A stretch of 64,000 nucleotides of DNA, taken from assembly GCA_015680685.1 (NCBI GenBank), contig MNCI01003664.1, forward strand, positions 29,329-93,328, read 5' to 3'. The position numbers were made by a program, and so were the translations under genes. The DNA is from Gnetum montanum (Eukaryota > Streptophyta > Gnetopsida > Gnetales > Gnetaceae). The notes under the pieces were generated by a model. It was not told the origin of the DNA. It saw only the letters and a program-made list of their open reading frames with translations, and did not search any database. How positions within the stretch are numbered: position 1 is the stretch's first letter; every line of letters starts with the position of its first letter. Positions 55,560 to 64,000 of this stretch are shown here, piece by piece.

Positions 55560-56550
55560 TTTAGTTGATGACAACCCCTACTTCCAAATTTGACCCTTCT
55601 AACCCATAAGGATCTAGTCTTGAGTAGTCTTGGTCGACCCACAACAACATTCCAACATGGGGTGCCCTTTCCCATAGGTCTTGTAGATAGGCACTTGCTC
55701 CTTGTATACTGCTAGTGGGTTTTCAAATTTAACTTGGATCCTCTCTTCCCCCACTGTTGTGCCTAGTATGACCTCAGTGACCCAATCTTCCAACTGCAAT
55801 GACTACCAAATGCAAAAATAGGCATAACCCATTCGATCCATGGATGTTGTGAAGGCATCAAACTTGATGAACTCTCCAAAGAGCCCCACTAGGGATTTCA
55901 GGAATCCTAGTTCCTAATATTCTAGGGGCAAGTCAAATAGCCAAATCTAGATTAGTGCGCAATTGAATAGACTCTTATCCCTATGTGCTCCAGGTTCCTA
56001 AGGAGCCAAGGCTAGCCATTAGGCTCCATAGAACCATGGACCCCCTAATAGAACCCTATCCCTCTCTTCCATCATTTGAAAACTAGATAGCAACCAATCA
56101 TCTACTAGACTTCAAACATAGACATCCTCTAGCCCCTAGGTCATGCAGGCCCACTTCTGGATCAATTTCATGCATGGCCATACTCCTTTGGAAATAAATT
56201 TTCCAAGTAGACTTTGCTCCAGTGCCTACATGGTCTCTTCAGGCTGGTGCCCAATCCTAAGTTGCATGATGGTCCCATCCCTAGAATAGGCATCAAACCC
56301 GATGCTACCACACTCCTTCAAGGGCACCCTAACCCTTGTCTCTTACTCATTAGCACTTGCCTCCACCTAGCCATGGATTTCAATCTCTCCACCCCCTGGC
56401 CTTGTGCGGGCCCATTCTCGGTCCCTCTAGCCCTTCCACCATCCATGACATCTATTGTGACTGCCACTCTCATTGCTACTCTTGCTACACTCATGTTCAT
56501 TCCCATTGCTCCCACATTTTCTTTTACTCTTGCTATGCTCATGCCCTTTG
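55560..56550 (-). pseudogene. LINE ORF1 (DUF4283-like plus zinc-knuckle remnant)
   Basis: An RNA-binding ORF1 type known from plant LINEs. Visible: MEERDRVLLGGPWFYGA (DUF4283 words R-x-L-x-G-G-P-W), a following FDAFTTSMDRMGYAYFCI-like segment, then ILGTTVGEERIQVKFE and YKTYGKGHPMLECCC where a Cys/His knuckle would be. A Ser/Lys/Gly-rich head lies upstream to about 56,550. Confidence 0.65.
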
Positions 56551-56568
56551 CTCCCACCACCATCTTCC

Positions 56569-56583
56569 TGAATGTAGCTTTTT
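56569..56583. repeat. LINE target-site duplication, right copy
   Basis: TGAATGTAGCTTTTT, the perfect partner of 50,524-50,538, marking the 5' end of the LINE. Confidence 0.9.
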
Positions 56584-56949
56584 GGATTCTTAACAAAACT
56601 ATGAAATAAACATTTATTTGTATCTATTAATGAGTAGTTTGAAAATTCGATTCTCATTGATAATCCCATGACCTCTAAATCATGCTTCATCAATGTTTTC
56701 TTTTGTCTTTAGATCTATGTACAGAGATCCATTTCATTAGTACTCATGGAAAGTTGAAGTAAATCCATCATCTATGAGAACTTTCTTGGTAATTGTTGGC
56801 ACTAGTTAATAAAACATTATTATCAAGAGTGTCATAGTGTAGCATCTCAAACTTGAATCAACAATATCAAAAAAATCAATAAAAATTTATGCTAGGAAAA
56901 TATGCTACAAGGCTATTTTTTAAATATGACAATTAATGTAGAAATTTAG
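56584..56949. other. Spacer, probably decayed LINE sequence
   Basis: No recognisable motif. It leads into the RTE-type reverse transcriptase remnant and may be its more decayed 5' part. Confidence 0.35.
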
Positions 56950-57340
56950 AAAGAATAGAGAAAATCTATATAAGATCATTATTGACCTAGAAAAAACATA
57001 TGATGAAGTACCTATACATATCATTTGATGCACCTTATGAATGAAAAACATCCTAAATAAATATATTAAAGTGATTCAAGTTGTGTATGGAGGAGATACA
57101 ACTATAATTAGAATAACTTGTGGATTCACATCTAATTTTTTGATTCTAGTAGTTCTCCATCAATGGACTACACTTAGCCCATAATTATTTACCATTATTA
57201 TGGATGAATTAACAAATGAAATACATGATGAAATCCCTTGATCTATGCTATTTGCAAATGATATTATGTTGGTGGATAGAGATCTACAAAATATTGCTTT
57301 TAAAATTGAGAATTGGAGACTTGATCTATAATCAAGAGTC
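56950..57340 (+). pseudogene. RTE-type LINE reverse transcriptase fragment
   Basis: Plus-strand text with the RT pattern of RTE-like plant LINEs: IDLEKTYDEVP (first catalytic Asp; usual D-L-E-K-A-Y-D-R-V-P), YIKVIQVVYGGDTTIIRI, VVLHQWTTLSP (usual G-L-H-Q-G-S-A-L-S-P), LFTIIMDELTNEIHDEIP, MLFANDIMLVD (catalytic ADD appears as AND) and IENWRLDL. Stops interrupt it. It abuts the truncated 5' end of the first MYB copy at 57,360, so this LINE or a deletion at it removed the MYB promoter. Confidence 0.8.
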
Positions 57341-57361
57341 TTTAAAAACAAAGTAAGACAT

Positions 57362-59008
57362 ATGTTTTCATCATCGTTTTTGGCCGAGAAGTTACTGCTA
57401 TCAGGTGGAATTACCTGGAACAATGAATCTTCTTCACATGCCCTTTCTTATGCCTTTCCGGATAACCACTCACAACAGCAATTGTACCAAGAGCAGCAGG
57501 TCAATTCTCAAAAACATCAGCAAAATGTTGGCACTACTGGTTTCTCTAAAGTGAATAATCATGCAGCAGCACAAGGACAATTTGGCATTCATGGACAACC
57601 AAAATCTGGCAAGATCCATGGATGTAGTAGAAGACGTTATTCCAAAGCCCAATGGACTCCTTAGGAAGACAAGTGTGACTCTTTTCTTTTGGTTGATTTT
57701 TCTATGTATCCTATTTAGATTCAGATTCAACTCTACCGCATTTTGTTATTATAACTTATACCATGATTCTTGCATTCAAAATTTTAAACTTTAGATGAAC
57801 TAGATAGTATAGTAACGATGCTGGATTTATGCATAGTTTGCTGATTGATCTCGTGGACTGCCATGGCCAACGACAGTGGTCTAAAATTGCCACATATCTA
57901 CCAGGGCGCCATGGTAAACAATGCCGCGACCACTGGGTCAACCACCTCCATCATGATATTAAGGTCAGTCTTAGAAAAATCAACCATACAATTATCAATT
58001 ATGAATTATACCTATAGTGTAAAAATTTTCAATTGTAAATATCATATCACTCTATTTCAATTTCAGGTTTTTATGCCTCTAAACTCTACCAACATTTCGC
58101 TTCATGGATAATGAATATATGACTAGTCTGTAATCCAATTTTTTTTTAAATGGATTGTGATTCATCAGAGAGAAGGATGGAGCGTGGAGGAGGAAGGCCT
58201 ACTGGTTCAGCTACATCAACAGTATGGTAACAAATGGTCTTACTTTGCTAGAATGCTTCCGGGAAGGACAGAGAATGCCGTCAAAAATCATTGGAATGCA
58301 GCTCTGCGGCACAAGAATAGGAGATGGACCGTGGGAGAAGAAGGCCCCTCTGTGCTCCATGACTATATCCAAAGAATTGATGCCCTAAAACACAATAATC
58401 CTACTACTACTATCAACAATGACACCACCGGTAGCAGTAGTAGCAGAAAACAAGAAATTAAGCTGATCTCTGCAGACAACCCACAACAACAACAACAACT
58501 TTCCAATAGCAGCCACACCAAGAAACGTCCATACCAGTCATCCTTGCCATTGTCAACCCTGCCGGGTCAGACTTTACAAAAGATGATGTACGAAGAGAAC
58601 AGCTTTGACCAGAGTTCAGGAAATTTCTCTCCTGGGATATTAAAGGACTACAACATATCTAACCCATCATCAGCATCATCATCCTCCACATGGGAAGAAA
58701 CCCTGAGACATGCCAATGCTCATACTTATTCCTTCTCTGAGCTTTTGCAGGAGGCTATGGGCATAGGTATTGGTTGCTACGGGCAGATGCAAGAACATCA
58801 ACAACAACAGAACTACCAAAGAGAGGAACAGGCAGAGCCCCGTTTGGGTTAGTTACATCTAGAGCATGATCAGCACCTACTTGACTTATGTTGGACCACT
58901 AAGATAAACCCTAATCATTCATCCTCCTCCCCATCTCTAGACAAGCAGCAGCAGCAGCATAGCCACGATGATATTGATCTCATTGAGCTAGTCACAAAAA
59001 GCTGCTGA
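57362..59008 (+). pseudogene. R2R3-MYB transcription factor, 5'-truncated pseudogene (copy 1)
   Basis: A nuclear DNA-binding regulator of the MYB98/64/119-like R2R3 group. Exon 1 57,362-57,672 (Gln/Asn-rich N-terminus and start of R2, SKAQWTP), exon 2 57,837-57,963 (R2: LLIDLVDCHGQRQWSKIATY and LPGRHGKQCRDHW), exon 3 from 58,169 (R3: EGWSVEEEGLLVQLHQQYG, NKWSYFARMLPGRTENAVKN, then HWNA). The Trp spacing of both repeats is intact. Faults: about 26 N-terminal codons and the promoter are missing, an in-frame TAG at 57,662-57,664 replaces CAG of copy 2, the first donor is GTGTGA, HW replaces RW after CRD, and a second in-frame TAG at 58,850-58,852 is followed by 51 more coding-like codons (ending IDLIELVTKSC) to the TGA at 59,006-59,008. 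Clearly a pseudogene of recent origin. Confidence 0.9.
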
Positions 59009-59515
59009 ACTTTGCATCCTTAACTAGCCATTGATTATTTTGCCTCTCTTTTGATTATTATTCCCATTTTACACCCTTCATTTTGTATATTCATTTAGAG
59101 TTTTATGTCCCTCGGTTCACTATCGGTTGCCTTGTTGGGCAGCTTGCTGCTTTCAATTCCATATATACCTTGCTTGCAATGGGTCAAATCTCTGACTACT
59201 ATAAATACTGCTTCATGGTTTGTTTGATTCCTATAATTATTTGCATTTGATTCTGTTGCAAACGATTGCATTTTACTTTCATATTTTTTCTTAGGCTAAT
59301 GCCAATCGAGTCTCGGCCAATGTGATTAGAATGTTGATGCCAGGTTTTAAACCCAGGACCATCTTGGGGAAAGCAATGTTTTCTCATCAACCTTATCTAT
59401 GGTTACCACAGATGCTGTAATATGATTAACCATGCTAGGCAACACATTGTGGCTGTTGACTAGGTTTAAGAGTTTAATCTCCTGCTAAACTTGGAAGATA
59501 CTGAGTTAACTGCTC
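59009..59515 (+). other. 3' flank of MYB copy 1
   Basis: Untranslated or intergenic DNA. The part 59,156-59,505 is duplicated at 62,390-62,740 downstream of copy 2, with a short palindrome GGTTTTAAACC near 59,343. No further gene. Confidence 0.5.
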
Positions 59516-60505
59516 TGATAGTAGCTCTAATAACAGCACTAATAATTAGAGTAACCACTCTAATAATAGCTATAATAATCAGAGTAACCACTCTAATAAC
59601 TAGAATAACATCTCTAATAATATCGCTTTAATTATTAAAGTAGTTACTACTTTAGTAATTAGAGTAACTGCTATAATAATAATCGCTCTAATAATTACAG
59701 TAACTACTGTAATAATAACAACTGTACTAATTAGAGTAACTACTTCAATAATAATCAATCTAATTATTAGAGTAACTACTCTAATAATAACCGCTATAAT
59801 AATTAAGGTAACTACTCTAATAATTAGAGTAACCACTCTAATAATAGTTGTAATTATTAAAGTAACCACTTTAATAATTAAAATAACAGCTCCAATAATA
59901 ATCATTTTAATTATTAGAGTAACTAATCTAATAATTAGAGTAACTGCTGTAATAATAATTATTCTAGTAATTAGAGTAACTACTCTAATAATGATATCTC
60001 TAATAAGTAGAGTAACCGCTCTAATAATAACAGCTCTAATAATAATTGCTCTAACTATTACGGTAATCACTTTAATAATAACCGCTCTAATAATTAGAGT
60101 AACTGCTTTAATAATAAAATCTTTAATAATTAGAGTGGCCGCTCTAATAATTAGAGTAACCACTTTAATAATATCTCTAATAATTAGAGCAACCACTCTA
60201 ACAATTAAAATAATAGCTCTAATAATAATCACTCTGATTATTAGGGTAACTACTTTAATAATTAAAGTAATCGCTCTAATAATTAAGGTAACTATTTTAA
60301 TAATAATAGCTCTAATAATTACAGTAAACGCTCTAATAATAACAACTCTATTAATTAGAGTAACCGCTCTAATAATAGCTCTAATAATTAGAGTAACCAC
60401 TATAATAATTAAGGTAAATGCTCTAATAATAATAGCTCTAATAATAGGAGTAAGTGCTCTAATAATAACCACTCTAATAATTAGAGTAACTGCTTCATCA
60501 TACAT
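59516..60505. repeat. Hairpin AT satellite, block 1
   Basis: About 1 kb of TAATAATTAGAGTAACCACTC (21 bp) alternating with TAATAATAACCGCTC (15 bp) and variants. Cores such as CTCTAATAATTAGAG and GAGTRRYYACTC are inverted repeats. Because the units are multiples of 3 and stop-poor in several frames, both strands have long open frames (301 and 186 codons) of Ile/Val/Thr-Arg repeats, which I regard as non-coding. Confidence 0.9.
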
Positions 60506-60533
60506 CTACCAAGAAAAACTTCTAAATTTATTC

Positions 60534-60764
60534 TATATAAGACCGTCATAAGGCAAGCACTCCTAGCCATCCATTGGTGCCCCATCAAATGACCCATACC
60601 ACTTCCATATATACCTCATACATGCCTCACCTCTATTCTTGTCCCATCCCATCCCAGCCCTGCCCTGCTCCCAAATTTTCATTTACATTTTGATTATCAC
60701 ACTTGTTTTACAATCAATCTTTTTTCAACTCCTTGTTCCTGTGTCCTTTTTAGCTAAACCAATA
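60534..60764 (+). promoter_or_regulatory. Putative MYB copy 2 promoter and 5' leader
   Basis: TATATAAG at 60,534-60,541 is a good TATA candidate, and the leader that follows is pyrimidine-rich. The AT satellite of copy 1 ends about 30 bp upstream, so the satellite sits right at this promoter. An in-frame ATG at 60,639 would add 42 hydrophobic residues, but the ATG at 60,765 (context AATAATGAAC) is preferred because the following MNPCPSCS looks like the authentic start. Confidence 0.5.
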
Positions 60765-61776
60765 ATGAACCCTTGTCCATCTTGTTCGACTGGTGCTGCA
60801 ACTATCTCGGCACTGTTATCAGGATCACTATCACCACCACCTATGTTTTCATCATCGTTTTTGGCCGAGCAGTTACTGCTATCAGGTGGAATTACCTGGA
60901 ACAATGAATCTTCTTCACATGCCCTTTCTTATGCTTTTCCAGATAACCACTCACAACAGCAATTGTACCAAGAGCAGCAGGTCAATTCTCAAAAACATCA
61001 GCAAAATGTTGGCACTACTGGTTTCTCTGAAGTGAATAATCATGCAGCAGCACAAGGACAATTTGGCATTCATGGACAACCAAAATCTGGTAAGATCCAT
61101 GGATGTAGTAGAAGACGTTATTCCAAAGCCCAATGGACTCCTCAGGAAGACAAGTATGACTCTTTTCTTTTGGTTGATTTTTCTATGTATCCTATTTAGA
61201 TTCAGATTCAACTCTACCGCATTTTGTTATTATAACTTATACTATGATTCTTGCATTCAAAAGTTTAAACTTTAGATGAACTAGATAGTATAGTAACGAT
61301 GCTGGATTTATGCATAGTTTGCTGATTGATCTCGTGGACCGCCATGGCCAACGACAGTGGTCTAAAATTGCCACATATCTACCAGGGCGCCATGGTAAAC
61401 AATGCCGCGACCGCTGGGTCAACCACCTCCATCATGATATTAAGGTCAGTCTTAGAAAAATCAACCATACAATTATCAATTATGAATTATACCTATAGTG
61501 TAAAAATTTTCAATTGTAAATATCATATCACTCTATTTCAATTTCAGGTTTTTATGCCTCTAAACTCTACCAACATTTCGCTTCATGGATAATGAATATA
61601 TGACTAGTCTGTAATCCAATTTTTTTTTAAATGGATTGTGATTCATCAGAGAGAAGGATGGAGCGTGGAGGAGGAAGGCCTACTGGTTCAGCTACATCAA
61701 CAGTATGGTAACAAATGGTCTTACTTTGCTAGAATGCTTCCGGGAAGGACAGAGAATGCCGTCAAAAATCATTGGA
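60765..61776 (+). CDS. R2R3-MYB transcription factor (copy 2), 5' part
   Basis: The second and more intact copy of the MYB98/64/119-like gene. Exon 1 60,765-61,153 (MNPCPSCSTGAATIS, Ser/Gln/Asn-rich, then SKAQWTPQEDK), exon 2 61,318-61,444 (LLIDLVDRHGQRQW ... KQCRDRWVNHLHHDIK), exon 3 from 61,650 (REGWSVEEEGLLVQLHQQYG, LPGRTENAVKNHW) to the N at 61,777. Splice sites are GT/AG with matching phases (389 nt then 127 nt). Against copy 1 it keeps CAG where copy 1 has TAG and CRDRW where copy 1 has CRDHW. The C-terminal half is lost at the N; a matching segment follows inverted. The true gene is probably intact in the organism. By family it should regulate transcription; several Arabidopsis members act in reproductive or embryonic cells. 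Confidence 0.85.
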
Positions 61777-61777
61777 N
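61777..61777. other. Single ambiguous base N (join 1)
   Basis: Single N inside MYB exon 3, at the point where the sequence switches to an inverted copy of the same exon. Confidence 0.95.
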
Positions 61778-62387
61778 AAAAGCTCAGAGAAGGAATAAGT
61801 ATGAGCATTGGCATGTCTCAGGGTTTCTTCCCATGTGGAGGATGATGATGCTGATGATGGGTTAGATATGTTGTAGGCCTTTAATATCCCAGGAGAGAAA
61901 TTGCCTGAACTCTGGTCAAAGCCGTTCTCTTCGTACACCATCTTTTGCAAAGTCTGACCCGGCAAGGTTGACAATGGCAAGGATGACTGGTATGAACGTT
62001 TCTTGGTGTGGCTGCTATTGGAAAGCTGTTGTTGTTGTTGTGGGTTGTCTGCAGAGATCAGCTTAATTTCTTGTTTTTTGCTACTACTGCTACCGGTGGT
62101 GTCATTGTTGATAGTAGTAGTAGGATTATTGTGTTTTAGGGCATCAATTCTTTGGATATAGTCATGGAGCACAGAGGGGCCTTCTTCTCCCACGGTCCAT
62201 CTCCTATTCTTGCGCCGCAAAGCTGCATTCCAATGGTTTTTGACGGCATTCTCTGTCCTTCCCGGAAGCATTCTAGCAAAGTAAGACCATTTGTTACCGT
62301 ACTGTTGATGTAGCTGAACCAGTAGGCCTTCCTCCTCCATGCTCCATCCTTCTCTCTGATGAATCACAATCCATTTAAAAAAAAATT
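61778..62387 (-). other. Inverted MYB exon 3 segment between two Ns, probable misassembly
   Basis: On the minus strand this reads the end of intron 2, the acceptor, and exon 3 from REGWSMEEEGLLVQLHQ through NHWNAALRRKNRRWTVGEEG to TYSFSEL, then stops at the N. It corresponds to 58,136-58,745 of copy 1. It partly repeats 61,617-61,776 with at least one difference (Met for Val in REGWSxEEE) and differs from copy 1 (LRRKN versus LRHKN). It begins and ends at single Ns, so a reversed contig placed in a scaffold gap explains it better than a biological inversion. Confidence 0.85.
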
Positions 62388-62388
62388 N
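62388..62388. other. Single ambiguous base N (join 2)
   Basis: Marks the return to plus-strand order. The sequence resumes at the equivalent of 59,155 in copy 1, so the MYB C-terminal codons, stop and early 3' flank are absent. Confidence 0.95.
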
Positions 62389-62738
62389 CTTCCATATATA
62401 CCGTGCTTGCAATGGGTCAAATCTCTGACTACTATAAATACTGCTTCATGGTCTGTTTGATTCCTATAATTATTTGCATTTGATTCTGTTGCAAACGATT
62501 GCATTTTACTTTCATATTTTTTCTTAGGCTAATGCCAATCGAGTCTCGGCCAATGTGATTAGAATGTTGATGCCAGGTTTTAAACCCAGGACCATCTTGG
62601 AAAAGCAATATTTTCTCATCAACCTTATCTATGGTTACCACAGATGCTGTAATATGATTAACCATGCTAGGCAACACATTGTGGCTGTTGACTAGGTTTA
62701 AGAGTTTAATCTCCTGCTAAACTTGGAAGATACTGATA
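62389..62738 (+). other. 3' flank of MYB copy 2
   Basis: Nearly identical to 59,156-59,505 downstream of copy 1 (same CTTGCAATGGGTCAAATC and GGTTTTAAACC words). No gene. Confidence 0.6.
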
Positions 62739-63950
62739 TGATTTAATTATTACAGTAACTACTTTAATAATTAGAGTAACTACTATAATAATAATTGCGT
62801 TAATAAATATAGTAACTACTGTAATAATAACAAATCTAATAATTAGGGTAGTTACTTTAATAATAATCAATCTAATTATTAGAGTAACTGCTCTAATAAT
62901 AACCGCTATTATAATTAAAGTAACTACTTTAATAATAGCTCTAATAATAACTCTAAAATTAACTGTAATAATTAGAATAACTGCTCTAATAATAATTGCT
63001 CTAATTATTACAGTAATCACTTTAATAATAACCGCTCTAATAATTAGAGTAACTACTTTAATAATAACAACGTTAATAATTAGAGTGACCGCTCTAATAA
63101 TAGCTCTAATAATTAGAGTAACCAGTTTAATAATAGCTTTACTAATTATAGTAACCAGTTTAATAATAACTTTAATAATTATAGTAACCACTTTAACAAT
63201 TAAAATAATAGCTCTAATAATAATTATTATAATTATTGAGGTAACTAATTTAATAATTAAAGTAACCACTCTAATAATAACTGTTGTAACAATTAAAATA
63301 ACTATTTTAATAATAATAGCTCTAATAATTAGAGTAATCACTCTAATAATAACAACTCTATTAATTAGAGTAACAACTTTAATAATTAGAGCAACTACTC
63401 TAATAATAATTGCTTTAATTATTACAGTAACCACTTTAATAATAACTGTTCTTATAATTAGAGTAACTACTACAATAATAGCAGCTCTAATATTTAGAGT
63501 GATCATTGTAATAATAGCTTTAATAATTAGAGTAACCACTGTAATAATTAGAATAATAGTTCTAATAATAATCACATTAATTATTACAGTAACTACTTTA
63601 ATAATTAGGTTAATCACTGTAATAATAACCGCTTTAATAATTAGAGTAACTACTTTAATAATTATAGTAACTACTATAATAATAACAGCTCTAATAATTA
63701 GAGTAAAAATTGTTACTCTAATTATTAGCGTAAATGCTTTAATAATAATCGCTATAATTATTAGAGTAACTACTGTAATAATATCTGCTTTAATAATTAG
63801 AGTAACTGCTCTAATAATAACAACTTTAATAATTAGAGTAACTACTTTAATAATAACTTTAATAATAGCTCTAATAATTAGAATAACTACTCTAATAGTA
63901 ATCACTTTAATTATTAGAATAACCACTCTAATAATAATTTCTTCAATAAA
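62739..63950. repeat. Hairpin AT satellite, block 2
   Basis: About 1.2 kb of the same 21+15-bp hairpin satellite as 59,516-60,505, placed identically behind the MYB gene but with different unit order and more diverged units. Its open frames of 406 (minus) and 292 (plus) codons are the longest in the window and consist only of Ile/Val/Thr/Arg/Lys repeats. Confidence 0.9.
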
Positions 63951-64000
63951 TTTTTTTTTTTGAGAGAATGTTCGGGAATGTATTACTGAAAGAAAGGTAC
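63951..64000. other. Window end, poly-T then unknown
   Basis: A run of T (63,950-63,960) followed by GAGAGAATGTTCGGGAATG. A T-run at this place could be the poly-A end of another minus-strand retroelement. Too short to say more. Confidence 0.3.

Larger units (their letters stand above)
50539..56568 (-). mobile_element. Full-length-sized plant LINE (non-LTR retrotransposon)
   Basis: A 6.0-kb minus-strand LINE bounded by a perfect 15-bp target duplication. The T-rich tract at its left end is the copied poly-A tail. Order on the minus strand: ORF1 with a DUF4283-like region and knuckle remnant, endonuclease, reverse transcriptase, then a zf-RVT-like C-terminal region. Both ORFs have several in-frame stops, many of them TAG, yet the target duplication is perfect. 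Confidence 0.9.

Noticed and set aside
59330-59360. tRNA-like B-box (GGTTTTAAACC) as a tRNA or SINE behind the MYB genes
   Set aside because: Only a short palindrome, without a convincing A-box or cloverleaf. It is present in both copies because of the tandem duplication.
59600-60505. A 301-codon minus-strand open frame and a 186-codon plus-strand frame of Ile/Val/Thr/Arg repeats
   Set aside because: They lie wholly inside the AT hairpin satellite. Both strands are open because the units are multiples of 3 and lack stops in those frames. There is no domain and no codon constraint.
62706-63963. 406-codon (minus) and 292-codon (plus) open frames, the longest in the window
   Set aside because: Same satellite as above. 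Overlapping frames on opposite strands with the same low-complexity composition are a by-product of the repeat.

Overview
The window looks like a repeat-dominated, gene-poor stretch of a large plant nuclear genome, most likely a gymnosperm (conifer or similar). The plant assignment rests on an R2R3-MYB of the MYB98/64/119-like type, Ty3/gypsy elements of the Tat lineage (two RNase H domains in pol), a plant-type LINE whose ORF1 carries a DUF4283-like region, and spliced fragments of a plant FGAM synthase gene. The gymnosperm guess is inference from old, decayed repeats and low gene density. Nothing prokaryotic, no CRISPR and no convincing tRNA or rRNA was seen.

Layout. 1-14,581: two related minus-strand Tat-type retroelements. 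Copy A is gag plus 5' LTR and is cut by the window edge. Copy B has LTR, gag and protease but no pol. A plus-strand, intron-containing gene-like stretch (about 3.8-7.6 kb) lies antisense where Tat elements often carry an extra ORF. 14,582-40,045: about 17 kb of one 15-bp minisatellite in three blocks (14,582-20,695; 27,376-34,301; 36,043-40,045). The first two blocks are separated by a 5'-truncated Tat element (3' LTR, polypurine tract, integrase, dual RNase H, RT). The second and third are separated by a solo LTR of the same family with a decayed 5-bp target duplication. 40,046-50,523: AT-rich DNA holding a minus-strand FGAM synthase (PUR4/purL) 5'-half pseudogene whose reading frame I could follow through ten exons, a SINE-like element and little else. 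50,524-56,583: an essentially full-length minus-strand LINE with a perfect 15-bp target duplication. 56,950-57,340: an RTE-type LINE remnant. 57,360-63,950: a recent tandem duplication of an R2R3-MYB gene, each copy followed by a hairpin-rich AT satellite. The first MYB copy has lost its 5' end and carries in-frame stops. The second is interrupted by an inverted segment bounded by single Ns, which looks like an assembly fault.

Main themes. The 15-bp array has a near-palindromic core (GAGARYRYYCTC) centred on a CpG or its TpG/CpA decay products. It also has a higher-order period near 735-750 bp and, in the first block, a promoter-like module of about 77 bp in both orientations. Most other tandem repeats here (40 bp, 43 bp, the LTR words GCGTATACGC and GCTACGTAGC, the post-pol AGTTTAA repeats, the MYB-linked AT satellite) are also built on inverted-repeat cores. 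The premature stops identified in the MYB and FGAM synthase copies all fit C-to-T changes (CAG to TAG, CGA to TGA). Together with the CpG decay this points to long-term cytosine methylation.
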